Source of the DNA: Bryobacteraceae bacterium
GTDB taxonomy: Bacteria > Acidobacteriota > Terriglobia > Bryobacterales > Bryobacteraceae
Reading direction: 5' to 3'
Length of the DNA stretch: 64,000 nt
NCBI GenBank assembly: GCA_023384675.1
Contig: JAHDVK010000013.1
Location: 89,139 to 153,138, forward strand
This document shows positions 24,631 to 33,136 of this stretch, piece by piece. The first letter of the stretch is position 1. Every line of letters begins with the position of its first letter. The notes below the pieces were generated by a model. The model saw nothing but the letters and a program-made list of their open reading frames with translations. It was not told the origin of the DNA and did not search any database. Both the position numbers and the translations under genes were made by a program.

Positions 24631-26879
24631 ACCGCCCCCCAGCGCCGCCGCAGCAGCCACTCCGCGGCCTTCAATCCCGCCAGCAGCAGGAACATGAGCG
24701 GTACATCCCACAAATCGTGCGTCTCGCGGACCGATAAGCCCGCCTCACTGAAGTCGATCTCATCCACCAGATCGCCTGCGTTCTTCACCGTGAAATACCG
24801 CCCGCCCGTCTGTGTGGCGAGCCGTTCCAATAGCTCACGATTCTGCTCGGTGCGGAAGTTTTCCGCCACTCCGTCCTCTCGCCGGAACGTCGCCACATCG
24901 CGCCCAATCTCGCGTTCGCCGCGGTGCGCAACCATTTCCACCAGGTACGATCCCGGCTCGCCCGCCTGCCATTCGGCCGCGTACTGGCCGGGCGTCTGTG
25001 GATCAGGCAACAGGGCCACGCTGTCTGCGAGCCCACCCGGCCCCAGCAGACGCGCTTCCGCCGTTGCATCGGCGAGCGGCAGATAGTTATTGTCCCGGAT
25101 ATCGGCGCGCAGCTGAATCCGGGCGGCATCGCTGATCACTGTGCTGCTGGTGAGCGCGGTGACACGCCCGCGCGTGTCGGCCGCAAGCCAGCGCAGCATC
25201 TGCTGCCAGAAACGTTCGTGCGAGGTGTCCTTCGAATCCTGGAGCATCTGCCATTTCCAGGTCCCTCCCGTGGCCAGAACCGCCACGCGCCCACGCCCGT
25301 AATTCTGCGTCACCAGCAGCGGCGAACGGCGGCCCGTTCCCGGGTTGTACTGCGCCAGCACCATGGCGCCGGGTTTTGGCGAACCCACCTCGTGATAGTC
25401 GCCCAACGGAGGCAACGACTTCCAGCGCGCCGCGTTCTGCGCCAGGTTGTCTTCGAGCCGCGTGATCAGGCTGTCCATGCCGCGGTCGGTCAGTTCCGCC
25501 TTCGCCGGTTCACGATGAAACGTCGTCTTCCGCGCTGGCAGGTTGACCGGCAGCATTTCCGACACCGGCGTCGCCTGCCACCCGCCTTCGCCAAACGAAG
25601 CGCGCCCGCCGAGAAACAGCACGCCGCCTCCGCGCCGGTCGGCGAATTCGCGAATCAATGCCTGTTGCGGCCCGCTGAAATAGGCGGCTTCCACCGTGCC
25701 GATGATCAGCGCTTCATAGGCGAATAGTTCATCCACGCTGCCGGGGAAACCATCCGCCAATTCACCTGGCTCCGCGATCCCCTGGCGGTAAACTTTGTTC
25801 TGCGTCGTGCGGAGGATGCTGACCAGTTCGAGATTCTTGTCTTCCTCCACGGCGCGCCGAATGAACTTCATCTCCCACCGCGGTTCGCCTTCGATGTAGA
25901 GAATCCGCGGGCGCCGGTCCTCCACGTTTACCAGCCGGGTCGCGGTGTTGTTGGCGCGATTTGTTTCGGCCTCCTGTGGCTCCACCGTGAATTGAAACGC
26001 CCGCGCACCGGGTTCGCCGCTCTGAAAGGAGATCGTCTCGATGGTCTGTTTTCCGTCGGCATCCAGCCGGATCTGGCGCGAAGCCAGCACCTTCTGCCCG
26101 TCGCGCACGGTCAGCGTCGCCGCCCCGCCCGCGAACCCATGCTGGCGGATCGTGACATACGCGTTCAGCTTCGTACCCGGCAGCGAACGCGCCGGCACCT
26201 GCACCGCGAACACCTCGATGTCATTCACGGGCTTCTCGCGCCCCACGCCAATCGTATGTACCGGCAGCCGCGCGGCGCGCAGTGACGCAATGGTTTCCTG
26301 ATCCAGCCCGCCATCGTTGTCCGCGCCGTCGGACACCAGTACGACCGCCCCAATCGGCAATGTCGAAGCCTCGCCGGCGGCCGCCTTCAGCGAGTCCCCC
26401 AGCCGCGTGGCCGGCTCCACCGCATCCACCGCGCCCAGATCCTCCACGCGCTTCAGGCCCGAACCCGCGGCATAGAATCGCACCGGGTACTTCTCGCGCA
26501 GCTTCTCGACAAGCCCGCCATCCAGCGCCGCTTTCGCCACATCCAGACGCCGGCGCCCGTCCTCTTCCAGCGCCATGCTCAGCGAGTTATCCACCACCAC
26601 CGCAACCACGTTTTGTTGCGAACGCAACGTGGCGACGCTCAACGCCGGCTGCCACAACATCAGCAGCAGCAGCGCCACAACGGCGCACTGCAGACCGGCC
26701 AAAGCGGAGGCGCGCAGTGTCCCTTGCCACTTTTCCCGCCGCCGCAGGAACAGCCATAACAGGTAGCCCGCCGCTCCGGCTGTCAGCAGCGCCAGCAGCC
26801 ACACAGGCCACCCGCTGAGAAACACGAACGTCCCCTTGCGGTACATCGCCCAAGGGTATTTGAGAAGGAATTCGAACAT
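24627..26879 (-). CDS. Membrane VWA protein with glutamine-amidotransferase-like domain
   Basis: Protein of 750 residues with two N-terminal membrane helices (about 22-46 and 60-82) and one near the C terminus (DVPLMFLLLAGLKAAEWLL). The VWA domain follows the helices with MIDAS DNSLS at 97-101 and LVSDGADN further on. A beta sandwich spans about 225-325. A GATase1-like Rossmann domain lies at about 330-550 (RILYIEGEPRWEMKF, then GGGVLFLGGRASF), but no catalytic Cys-His pair is evident, so it is probably structural. It is the second gene of the operon, 21 bases after the DUF4159 gene. Confidence 0.88.
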   Translation of the reverse strand: MFEFLLKYPWAMYRKGTFVFLSGWPVWLLALLTAGAAGYLLWLFLRRREKWQGTLRASALAGLQCAVVALLLLMLWQPALSVATLRSQQNVVAVVVDNSLSMALEEDGRRRLDVAKAALDGGLVEKLREKYPVRFYAAGSGLKRVEDLGAVDAVEPATRLGDSLKAAAGEASTLPIGAVVLVSDGADNDGGLDQETIASLRAARLPVHTIGVGREKPVNDIEVFAVQVPARSLPGTKLNAYVTIRQHGFAGGAATLTVRDGQKVLASRQIRLDADGKQTIETISFQSGEPGARAFQFTVEPQEAETNRANNTATRLVNVEDRRPRILYIEGEPRWEMKFIRRAVEEDKNLELVSILRTTQNKVYRQGIAEPGELADGFPGSVDELFAYEALIIGTVEAAYFSGPQQALIREFADRRGGGVLFLGGRASFGEGGWQATPVSEMLPVNLPARKTTFHREPAKAELTDRGMDSLITRLEDNLAQNAARWKSLPPLGDYHEVGSPKPGAMVLAQYNPGTGRRSPLLVTQNYGRGRVAVLATGGTWKWQMLQDSKDTSHERFWQQMLRWLAADTRGRVTALTSSTVISDAARIQLRADIRDNNYLPLADATAEARLLGPGGLADSVALLPDPQTPGQYAAEWQAGEPGSYLVEMVAHRGEREIGRDVATFRREDGVAENFRTEQNRELLERLATQTGGRYFTVKNAGDLVDEIDFSEAGLSVRETHDLWDVPLMFLLLAGLKAAEWLLRRRWGAV

Positions 26880-26900
26880 GGAAGGGTGGCGGGTGCTCTC

Positions 26901-27704
26901 CTAGTGGGTCATCGCGTAGATGATGTTGTTGATGGCCACGCGATAGGCCAGCGACGCATATTTTTCGGGGTAGCGCGGATGATCCGCCCATTCCCAGGCG
27001 TCACCCAGGTCCATATTGTGGCAAATGGCCATCACGACACGGCCCCGCTCGTCGCGCATGGCACGCCAGCGCGCTTCAAAACCGTCGTACTCGTGGGTCT
27101 TGTCGAAGGGGAAATTCACAATGCCCGGGACCTGAAAGCGCTCGCTCAGGTCGTACAGCACGTGAAAGATCGGGTCGTCGTCGGCCAGGTCTTCGATGGT
27201 ACGGTCCGGGAATCCCCGCTGAATACTGTTCATGAAAACGCTCCACTCGAACGTGCCATGAAAGTCATCGGACATCAGAAAGCCGCCCCGGTCGGTGTAC
27301 TCCCGCAGTTTCTTCGCCTGAGCTTCGGGCAGATCCCAGTGGCCCGGTTCGACGACGTACACGAACGGGTAGTTGTAGATATCGTCACTGACCAGATCCA
27401 CCACATGCTCCACCGCTTTTGTGTGAATCCGCGTCAACCGGCGCAGGCCTTGCAGGAATGTGCGGTCCGCCTTGGGATAATCCACGCTCCACGAACCCCG
27501 CATCGCCCACATCCCGCTGGCCCTCAACGACGGATACCGCAGCCTCGCCCAAACGAACTCCGTCTTCTCCGCCGCATCCGAGGGCAGCACAATCATGTCA
27601 TCGTCGTCCTCGCGGAAGATCTCGCGGATCCGCCGCTGGCCATACAGCGCGGCCGCAAGCATTGTCAACAGGATCACAGCGGCCAGGATGGACCGGTGGC
27701 GCAT
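26901..27704 (-). CDS. DUF4159 domain protein, first gene of the VWA operon
   Basis: Exported 267-residue protein. ATG 27704 is selected because GAGGGGAGGG sits immediately upstream and the residues after it form a signal peptide (MRHRSILAAVILLTMLAAALYG); a longer start at 27725 is less likely. The DUF4159 domain shows YPFVYVVEPGHW, LREYTDRGGFLMSDDFHG and AICHNMDLGDAWEWAD, a GATase-like Rossmann layout, ending YRVAINNIIYAMTH. Members occur in MoxR/VWA loci. It is the promoter-proximal gene, preceded by the terminator of the neighbouring operon. Confidence 0.9.
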   Translation of the reverse strand: MRHRSILAAVILLTMLAAALYGQRRIREIFREDDDDMIVLPSDAAEKTEFVWARLRYPSLRASGMWAMRGSWSVDYPKADRTFLQGLRRLTRIHTKAVEHVVDLVSDDIYNYPFVYVVEPGHWDLPEAQAKKLREYTDRGGFLMSDDFHGTFEWSVFMNSIQRGFPDRTIEDLADDDPIFHVLYDLSERFQVPGIVNFPFDKTHEYDGFEARWRAMRDERGRVVMAICHNMDLGDAWEWADHPRYPEKYASLAYRVAINNIIYAMTH

Positions 27705-27801
27705 TAGCCCTCCCCTCGTTGGCACAAGGATATCATTTCGCCCTTCCCTGTTGGATGTAAGGTCTGATGCCTAAGACGCATCAACTGGGCCTGGGGTTAT
27801 G

Positions 27802-27838
27802 GAGAAAACGAAAGCGGCGCCCCTTGCCAGGACGCCGC
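27802..27838 (-). terminator. Rho-independent terminator after the sugar isomerase gene
   Basis: GCGGCG (27814-27819) pairs with CGCCGC (27833-27838) around a 13-base loop. On the minus strand the stem is followed by TTTCGTTTTCTC (complement of 27802-27813). It separates the cytochrome operon from the DUF4159 operon. Confidence 0.75.
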
Positions 27839-27864
27839 ATCGCAGGCGTACCGCCCAGGCGGGA

Positions 27865-28725
27865 TTATGCCGCCAGTAGACCGCGTAGATTCCAGCCGCA
27901 GATCACACTAGCCTCGAACTTGTTGTTGTTCGGCCCCTGCCAGTGCGTCTCCAGGCTCACCGCGCCCTTGTACCCGTCGCGCATGAGCGCGGCAATCTGG
28001 CCCTTCCAGTCCACCCGGCGGGTGCCCACCGGCCCCCACACCGGAGTATGGCCTTCCATGTGGCAATCTTTCGCATGAACATGCACGATGCGGTTCTTTG
28101 GCAGCAGATCGTAGCCCGCCGGGAATGGATCCTCGCCGGCCACCAGCATGTTCGCCGGGTCCCACACCAGTTGCAGGTTCGGGTGTTGCACAGCGTCCAG
28201 AATCACTTTCGCCTCGGCGGCGGTGCCCACGTTGCACGCATGTTCGTTTTCCAGGCCGATGATCACGCCGTGCGGCTTCGCCTGGTCCGCGAGCTTCGTC
28301 ACCGCTTCGCACACGGCATCCACGCACTTCTCCGGCTCCACCGTGCGCCAGTAACTGAACACGCGGATGATCTTCGCCCCGGTCATCTCCGTCAGTTTGA
28401 GCGCACGCTCCATCAGCGCGGGCTGCGTTTCGAAGGTGTGTTTCGAGGCGAACACGTCCTGCTGAAAGCGCGTATCCACCTCCGGTCCGCCCGGCAGCAC
28501 GCACTTCAGCAGCGGCGAGGCGATCGAAAGCACCTTCATGTTGCGCGCGTTGATCAACTCCATCGCGCGCTTCACCTCACCGTCGCTGAGGTCCATGATG
28601 TTCTTGCCCCACACGACCCGCAGTTCGGCTCCCGTCATGCCGATGGCGGCCATGGCGTCGAGCGCGGGCTCCAGGTCGGGAGTGAATTCGTCGGTGATTG
28701 CGGCTAGTTCGAGTTTCGGTTGCAT
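27865..28725 (-). CDS. Sugar phosphate isomerase/epimerase family (TIM barrel)
   Basis: Cytosolic-type TIM barrel of 286 residues, xylose-isomerase-like AP2 endonuclease fold. Metal-binding positions are seen in IIGLENEHACN, LVWDPANML, HVHAKDC and VSLETHW. ATG 28725 is chosen because the family core (LAAITDEF) begins right after it; the upstream extension to 28836 lies in the preceding gene. It starts 5 bases after the CRTAC1-type stop, so it is the last gene of that operon. No signal peptide is visible. Substrate unknown; such enzymes work on keto-sugars or inositol derivatives. Confidence 0.87.
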   Translation of the reverse strand: MQPKLELAAITDEFTPDLEPALDAMAAIGMTGAELRVVWGKNIMDLSDGEVKRAMELINARNMKVLSIASPLLKCVLPGGPEVDTRFQQDVFASKHTFETQPALMERALKLTEMTGAKIIRVFSYWRTVEPEKCVDAVCEAVTKLADQAKPHGVIIGLENEHACNVGTAAEAKVILDAVQHPNLQLVWDPANMLVAGEDPFPAGYDLLPKNRIVHVHAKDCHMEGHTPVWGPVGTRRVDWKGQIAALMRDGYKGAVSLETHWQGPNNNKFEASVICGWNLRGLLAA

Positions 28726-28730
28726 GGAAC

Positions 28731-30389
28731 TTACTTCTTGACTATACCCAAAGGCTCGGCCCCCTTGCCTTCGGTCACCAGCAGGCGCCGGTTCACGGGC
28801 GGATTCGCGATGCGCTGCTTCGCGCCGCTGGGCCACTCAATCTCGAGTGCCGCAATGCGAGAATCCCTACCGAGCCCGAAGGTTACGGCCAGATCGCTCT
28901 GGCTCAAATACGAAGAACCCGAATGCACCATGCGCCATTGTCTGCCCGACGCGCTATCCACCCGCACCACCGCCCCGATGCCGTTCCGGTTCGACTTCGC
29001 CCCCCGCAGCCGTACCGAAATCCAATTGTGCTTCGCCGTGTTAGCGTCGTTGCGCAGTAGATAAGCCGGCCCGTGGTTCGTGGTGATCAGTACATCCAAA
29101 TCGCCGTCGTTGTCGAAGTCGCCGTACGCCGCCCCGCGCGCCACGATCGCCCTCCCCAGGTCCGGCCCCAGCTTCGCCGTCACCTCCTCGAACTTGCCCT
29201 TACCCAGATTCCTGAACAAGTGCGGCGGCTGTGCGAAGCTCACCTTCGGCTGCACCCGGCTGATCTCTTCGTCGATATGCCCATTGGCCGCGAACAGATC
29301 GATCCAGCCGTCCAGGTCGTAGTCGAAGAAAAAGACCCCGAACGCCAGCGTCAACAGCGACGCGCGCCCCACCGTCGATCTCGGCGCCTCATCCACGAAC
29401 AGCCCGTTGCCTTCGTTGTGATACAGCCCCACCATCTGATTCGAGAAATTGCCCACGGCCAGATGCGGGCGCCCGGAACGGTCGTAGTCCGCCGCGTCCA
29501 CGCCCATCGCGCCTCGCGCCACGCCGTCCTCGCCAAATGCGACCCCCGCCGACACGCCCTCCTCCTTGAACATCCCGTTCTTCTGGTTCATGTAGAGCTT
29601 GTTCGGCTGCGTGTCGTTGGCTACAAACAGGTCCGGCCAGCCGTCCTGGTTCACATCCAGCACCGCCACACCCAGGCTCTTGCTTGTCGCGTCGCCCACG
29701 CCCGCCTTCTGGCTCACATCCTCGAACTTGCCGTTGCCCAGGTTGCGGTAGAGCTTCGAAGAGGCGCCCCGGTAGCTCTCCGGCGTGCAATAGGACTTCG
29801 TGGAGCCATCCAGCGAACACCACAAATCGCCCTTCTGCGACCATTGCACGTAGTTCGCGACAAACAGATCCAGCCGGCCATCGCGGTCGAAGTCCAACCA
29901 CGCCGCGCTCGTGCCGAAGTTCGCGTTCGCGATCCCCGCTGCCTTCGTCACGTCCTGGAACTTGAACCCGCCCATATTCTTCAGCAGCCGGTCGCCTTCC
30001 AGCGCCGTGATATACAAATCGTCGCGCCCGTCGTTATCGAAATCGCCCACCGCCACACCCAGCCCGTAGATCTCCACATCAAGGCCGCTGCCCTTCGTCA
30101 CATCCGTGAACGTTCCATCGCGGTTATTGCGGTAGAGCGCCGACGTGGACCTGCGCCCCGCGCGCGGCGTCCAGTCCCGGCTGTTGATCAGCACAATATC
30201 AAGCCACCCGTCGCCATCCGCGTCCACAAACGCGCACCCCGAACCCATCGTCTCCGGCAGCCACTTCTTGCCGGCCTTCCCCGCATTGTGCCGGAACGCG
30301 ATGCCCGCCGCCTTGGTGACATCCGTGAAGCGCGGAGCGGTTTGCGCCGCCGCCACGGCGGCCGTGATCAGAATCAGAAGAAGTCTCAT
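28731..30389 (-). CDS. CRTAC1-type secreted protein (FG-GAP/VCBS repeats plus ASPIC/UnbV)
   Basis: Exported 552-residue protein with a signal peptide (MRLLLILITAAVAAAQ). At least six FG-GAP/VCBS blades carry calcium loops of the DxDxDG type (FVDADGDGWLDI, DFDNDGRDDL, DFDRDGRLDL, DVNQDGWPDL, DYDLDGWIDL, DFDNDGDLDV), which build an integrin-alpha-like beta-propeller. The C-terminal ASPIC/UnbV domain contains NGIGAVVRV and LEIEWPSG. The start overlaps the cytochrome stop as ATGA. Role unknown; in this operon it may bind extracellular ligands for the membrane cytochrome. Confidence 0.92.
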   Translation of the reverse strand: MRLLLILITAAVAAAQTAPRFTDVTKAAGIAFRHNAGKAGKKWLPETMGSGCAFVDADGDGWLDIVLINSRDWTPRAGRRSTSALYRNNRDGTFTDVTKGSGLDVEIYGLGVAVGDFDNDGRDDLYITALEGDRLLKNMGGFKFQDVTKAAGIANANFGTSAAWLDFDRDGRLDLFVANYVQWSQKGDLWCSLDGSTKSYCTPESYRGASSKLYRNLGNGKFEDVSQKAGVGDATSKSLGVAVLDVNQDGWPDLFVANDTQPNKLYMNQKNGMFKEEGVSAGVAFGEDGVARGAMGVDAADYDRSGRPHLAVGNFSNQMVGLYHNEGNGLFVDEAPRSTVGRASLLTLAFGVFFFDYDLDGWIDLFAANGHIDEEISRVQPKVSFAQPPHLFRNLGKGKFEEVTAKLGPDLGRAIVARGAAYGDFDNDGDLDVLITTNHGPAYLLRNDANTAKHNWISVRLRGAKSNRNGIGAVVRVDSASGRQWRMVHSGSSYLSQSDLAVTFGLGRDSRIAALEIEWPSGAKQRIANPPVNRRLLVTEGKGAEPLGIVKK

Positions 30390-33136
30390 GGCAGGGGAAT
30401 GCTCTCGTGTTCGTGAATCGCCTGGCGTTCGTTGTTGTCCTCGGGACTCACCATCCGCCGCTTCGCCGTGATCGCCTGCGCCGACTCATCCGCCTTGAAC
30501 CTCCGGAAGAGACGCTCGTGCTTGCGCATCCTCTCCATATCGCCCAATCCGCGGTACGCCAGCATCAGGCTGTAATGCGCCTGCACATCCTCCGGGTCCA
30601 CCGCCAGCACCGCCCGGAACGCCCGCGCCGATTGGGCGTAGTCCCTCTGTAAGAACAAAAGCCGGCCCAATTGATTTTGCACCACACGGTCGCGCGGATA
30701 CTGCCCCGTCACCTGACGCAGCAGCGCGATCGACGCCTCGTATTCGCCCGCCGCCTTCTCCACCAGCGCTAGAAAGTACTGTGCCCGCGCCAGTCCCGGG
30801 CTTAGCTTCAGCGCGCGCTCCAGCAGCGGCCGCGCCTCTTCCGTCTCGCCTTCCTGGATCAAGGCCCGCGCGATGTTTACCCAGCCATCGGGATAGTCGG
30901 GGTCCGCCTCCGTCACCTTGCGGAACGCGTATTCGGCCCCTTTCAGATCGCCCTGCAGCAGCAGCCCGATTCCCCAGTCGTTCCAGCGTTCGCGGTCCAG
31001 CGTGCGCACCAACGGAAGCCATTCTGGCTCCGCGCCGCGCGGCCCCAATTCCAGCTTCGTCTCCGCCTGCGCCAGCGTAACGATCGGCAGTGCCGGAATC
31101 CGCCCCTTCACGCCGCCCGCCACGTTCGCCGGAATGTTCTCCGGCGAATAATCGTACTCCCGGCTGTCGTAATGCAGGCTCACCAGCCGCGGATCCTGCC
31201 CCGGCGCCGCGTGCCCCGCGTAGGCGAATCGTGTGTACTGCCACGAGAACTTGCGGTGGTGGAGCTTCGCCGTCAGTGTAATCGGCCCCTCAGCATCCTG
31301 CGGGATCTTCATCCGGTACCGCACTACGTCCGCCGCCCCCGGCGGTATCAACCGCACATACAGCAGGCTGCGCGCCTGCCACGCATTGCGTTTGTCAATC
31401 GGATTCCCGTCGCCATCCAGCATCAAGGACCGGTAAAAATGCGCCCCCGGATCCACCGGTCCCCGCCCCTCGTCCTCCACCCGGCCGCTCCAGAAAACCG
31501 TCCGCCCCTTCGCGTCCCTTCCCACCAGTTCCAGCCAGACGTCGAACGCATCCACCGTGCCGCCGGGGAAAAAGTGTCCGATCTTGCGCGTGCGCACCAC
31601 CACATCCACCCGCACCGTGTCGCCGGGCCGGAACCGAGTCCCCGCTTGATCCAACGGCGCAGCTACCTTACCCACCTCGCGCAGGAAGACCGGCGCGGCC
31701 GTGTCCGCCTCCTCGCCGACAGCGAACGTCGTCATCGCCTCCTGCGGCCGGTCGCCTGCCCGTCGCACCATCTGCAGGCCGCCGCCTTCCTCGGCCGGGG
31801 AGGCCGCGAAAATATCCACGGTTATAAACCCCGATTTCAAAAAGCCCTCGGCGGCCTTCAGTTGCGTCTCGTCTCCATTGACAAACGGAACCGCCGTGTT
31901 CGCCGTCGCAAACCGGTGCGAATGCACCATCCCGTTCCGGTGACCGGGGTCTCGCGAAGGAACCAGCGGCATATGGCAGTCCGCGCACGTTTGCGGTTTC
32001 GCCGGGTAATAGAACGAGCGCGCTCCCTGCCCCGAAACCCCGCTCGCCTGCCAGTTATCGTAATCGTTAAATCCCCGCAGCCAGCGGTAATGATTGACGG
32101 GCTGATCCAAATGCACTTTGTGGCAAGCCGCGCAGAATTCGGCGGAATCTTCGCGCATAAACGGCTTAATAAACGTTCGCCGGTGCGGCTCGGGATCCAG
32201 GTGTGTCAACAGCCGGTCCAGCGCCCGCATATACGGGTTCCGGCTCGCCGCCAGTTCGTGCAGCTTCGGGTACTCCAACGTGAACCCGCCATTGCCCATA
32301 CTGCTGTCCACATGCACGATCGAGTGGCACGACACGCAGCCCAGCCCCGTATGCGCCTCCGCCGTTTCGAGTTGCTCCCTAACCGGCTGCTCCCACTTGC
32401 CGGAAAAAAGCATCGCGTGGTCGTGACATCCCGCGCACCATTTACTACTCTGAGTGCCGGAAATATCCTGCATGTGTTCAATTGATTTCCTGTAAAACTG
32501 GTTATTAAACGACGACAAATGATGCATCGAAGAGCGCCACTGCTCGTAAATAGTTTTATGACATTCGCCGCATAATTGCGAGTCCATGAAGAACTCCGCC
32601 GGCACCGTCCCCTTCACATTCGTTCGCGCCGCCGAAGGCCAGAACGGCGACTGCGGCCCCCCGCCCTCCTCCTCCATCGACTCTGGCGCTTCCTCCGGAT
32701 TCCGGATTCGCTCTGAAGGGTCCGGCCACATCGCGCCCACGCTCATCGCCACCACCGCGAACGCCGCCCCCGCCCCAAACGCCCACTTCAAACCCGGCCA
32801 CCGCACCGCCGGGATCAACAAAGCCACTCCCGCAAAACTCACCAGCACATGCGCCCATAGCAGCCACCGGAACTCGAGCAACGCCCCCGTCCACGCCAGC
32901 GCGCCCCCCAGCGCCGCCCCCGCAAACAGCACCGCCGCCGCGAGCTTCGCCCGCTGCCGCAGCTCCACTGACCGCCACAGCAGCCACGCGAACGCCCCCG
33001 CCGCAGCCGCGCCCAGCGCCAGATGCGCCAGCACGTTCGCCATGTAAAAGATCGTTGGCGAGGCGAACGCCAGCAGGTAAAACGAATTCAGCAACAGCGC
33101 CAGCCCCAGTGCTGCCGCCACGCGCTTTGCCGTCAT
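30386..33136 (-). CDS. Membrane-anchored pentaheme c-type cytochrome with C-terminal TPRs
   Basis: Protein of 916 residues. About five membrane helices occupy residues 5-135. Five CxxCH heme sites follow: CGECH 189-193, CAGCH 234-238, CVSCH 267-271, CAACH 335-339 and CADCH 384-388, the layout of a cytochrome c554-like domain. A beta region (about 420-680) and TPRs (about 720-890) make the C terminus. It should face the periplasm. The start ATG 33136 overlaps the previous stop as ATGA; the 81-residue in-frame extension is antisense filler. It sits between two FG-GAP proteins, so it probably passes electrons in an envelope complex of unknown substrate. Confidence 0.9.
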   Translation of the reverse strand: MTAKRVAAALGLALLLNSFYLLAFASPTIFYMANVLAHLALGAAAAGAFAWLLWRSVELRQRAKLAAAVLFAGAALGGALAWTGALLEFRWLLWAHVLVSFAGVALLIPAVRWPGLKWAFGAGAAFAVVAMSVGAMWPDPSERIRNPEEAPESMEEEGGGPQSPFWPSAARTNVKGTVPAEFFMDSQLCGECHKTIYEQWRSSMHHLSSFNNQFYRKSIEHMQDISGTQSSKWCAGCHDHAMLFSGKWEQPVREQLETAEAHTGLGCVSCHSIVHVDSSMGNGGFTLEYPKLHELAASRNPYMRALDRLLTHLDPEPHRRTFIKPFMREDSAEFCAACHKVHLDQPVNHYRWLRGFNDYDNWQASGVSGQGARSFYYPAKPQTCADCHMPLVPSRDPGHRNGMVHSHRFATANTAVPFVNGDETQLKAAEGFLKSGFITVDIFAASPAEEGGGLQMVRRAGDRPQEAMTTFAVGEEADTAAPVFLREVGKVAAPLDQAGTRFRPGDTVRVDVVVRTRKIGHFFPGGTVDAFDVWLELVGRDAKGRTVFWSGRVEDEGRGPVDPGAHFYRSLMLDGDGNPIDKRNAWQARSLLYVRLIPPGAADVVRYRMKIPQDAEGPITLTAKLHHRKFSWQYTRFAYAGHAAPGQDPRLVSLHYDSREYDYSPENIPANVAGGVKGRIPALPIVTLAQAETKLELGPRGAEPEWLPLVRTLDRERWNDWGIGLLLQGDLKGAEYAFRKVTEADPDYPDGWVNIARALIQEGETEEARPLLERALKLSPGLARAQYFLALVEKAAGEYEASIALLRQVTGQYPRDRVVQNQLGRLLFLQRDYAQSARAFRAVLAVDPEDVQAHYSLMLAYRGLGDMERMRKHERLFRRFKADESAQAITAKRRMVSPEDNNERQAIHEHESIPLP

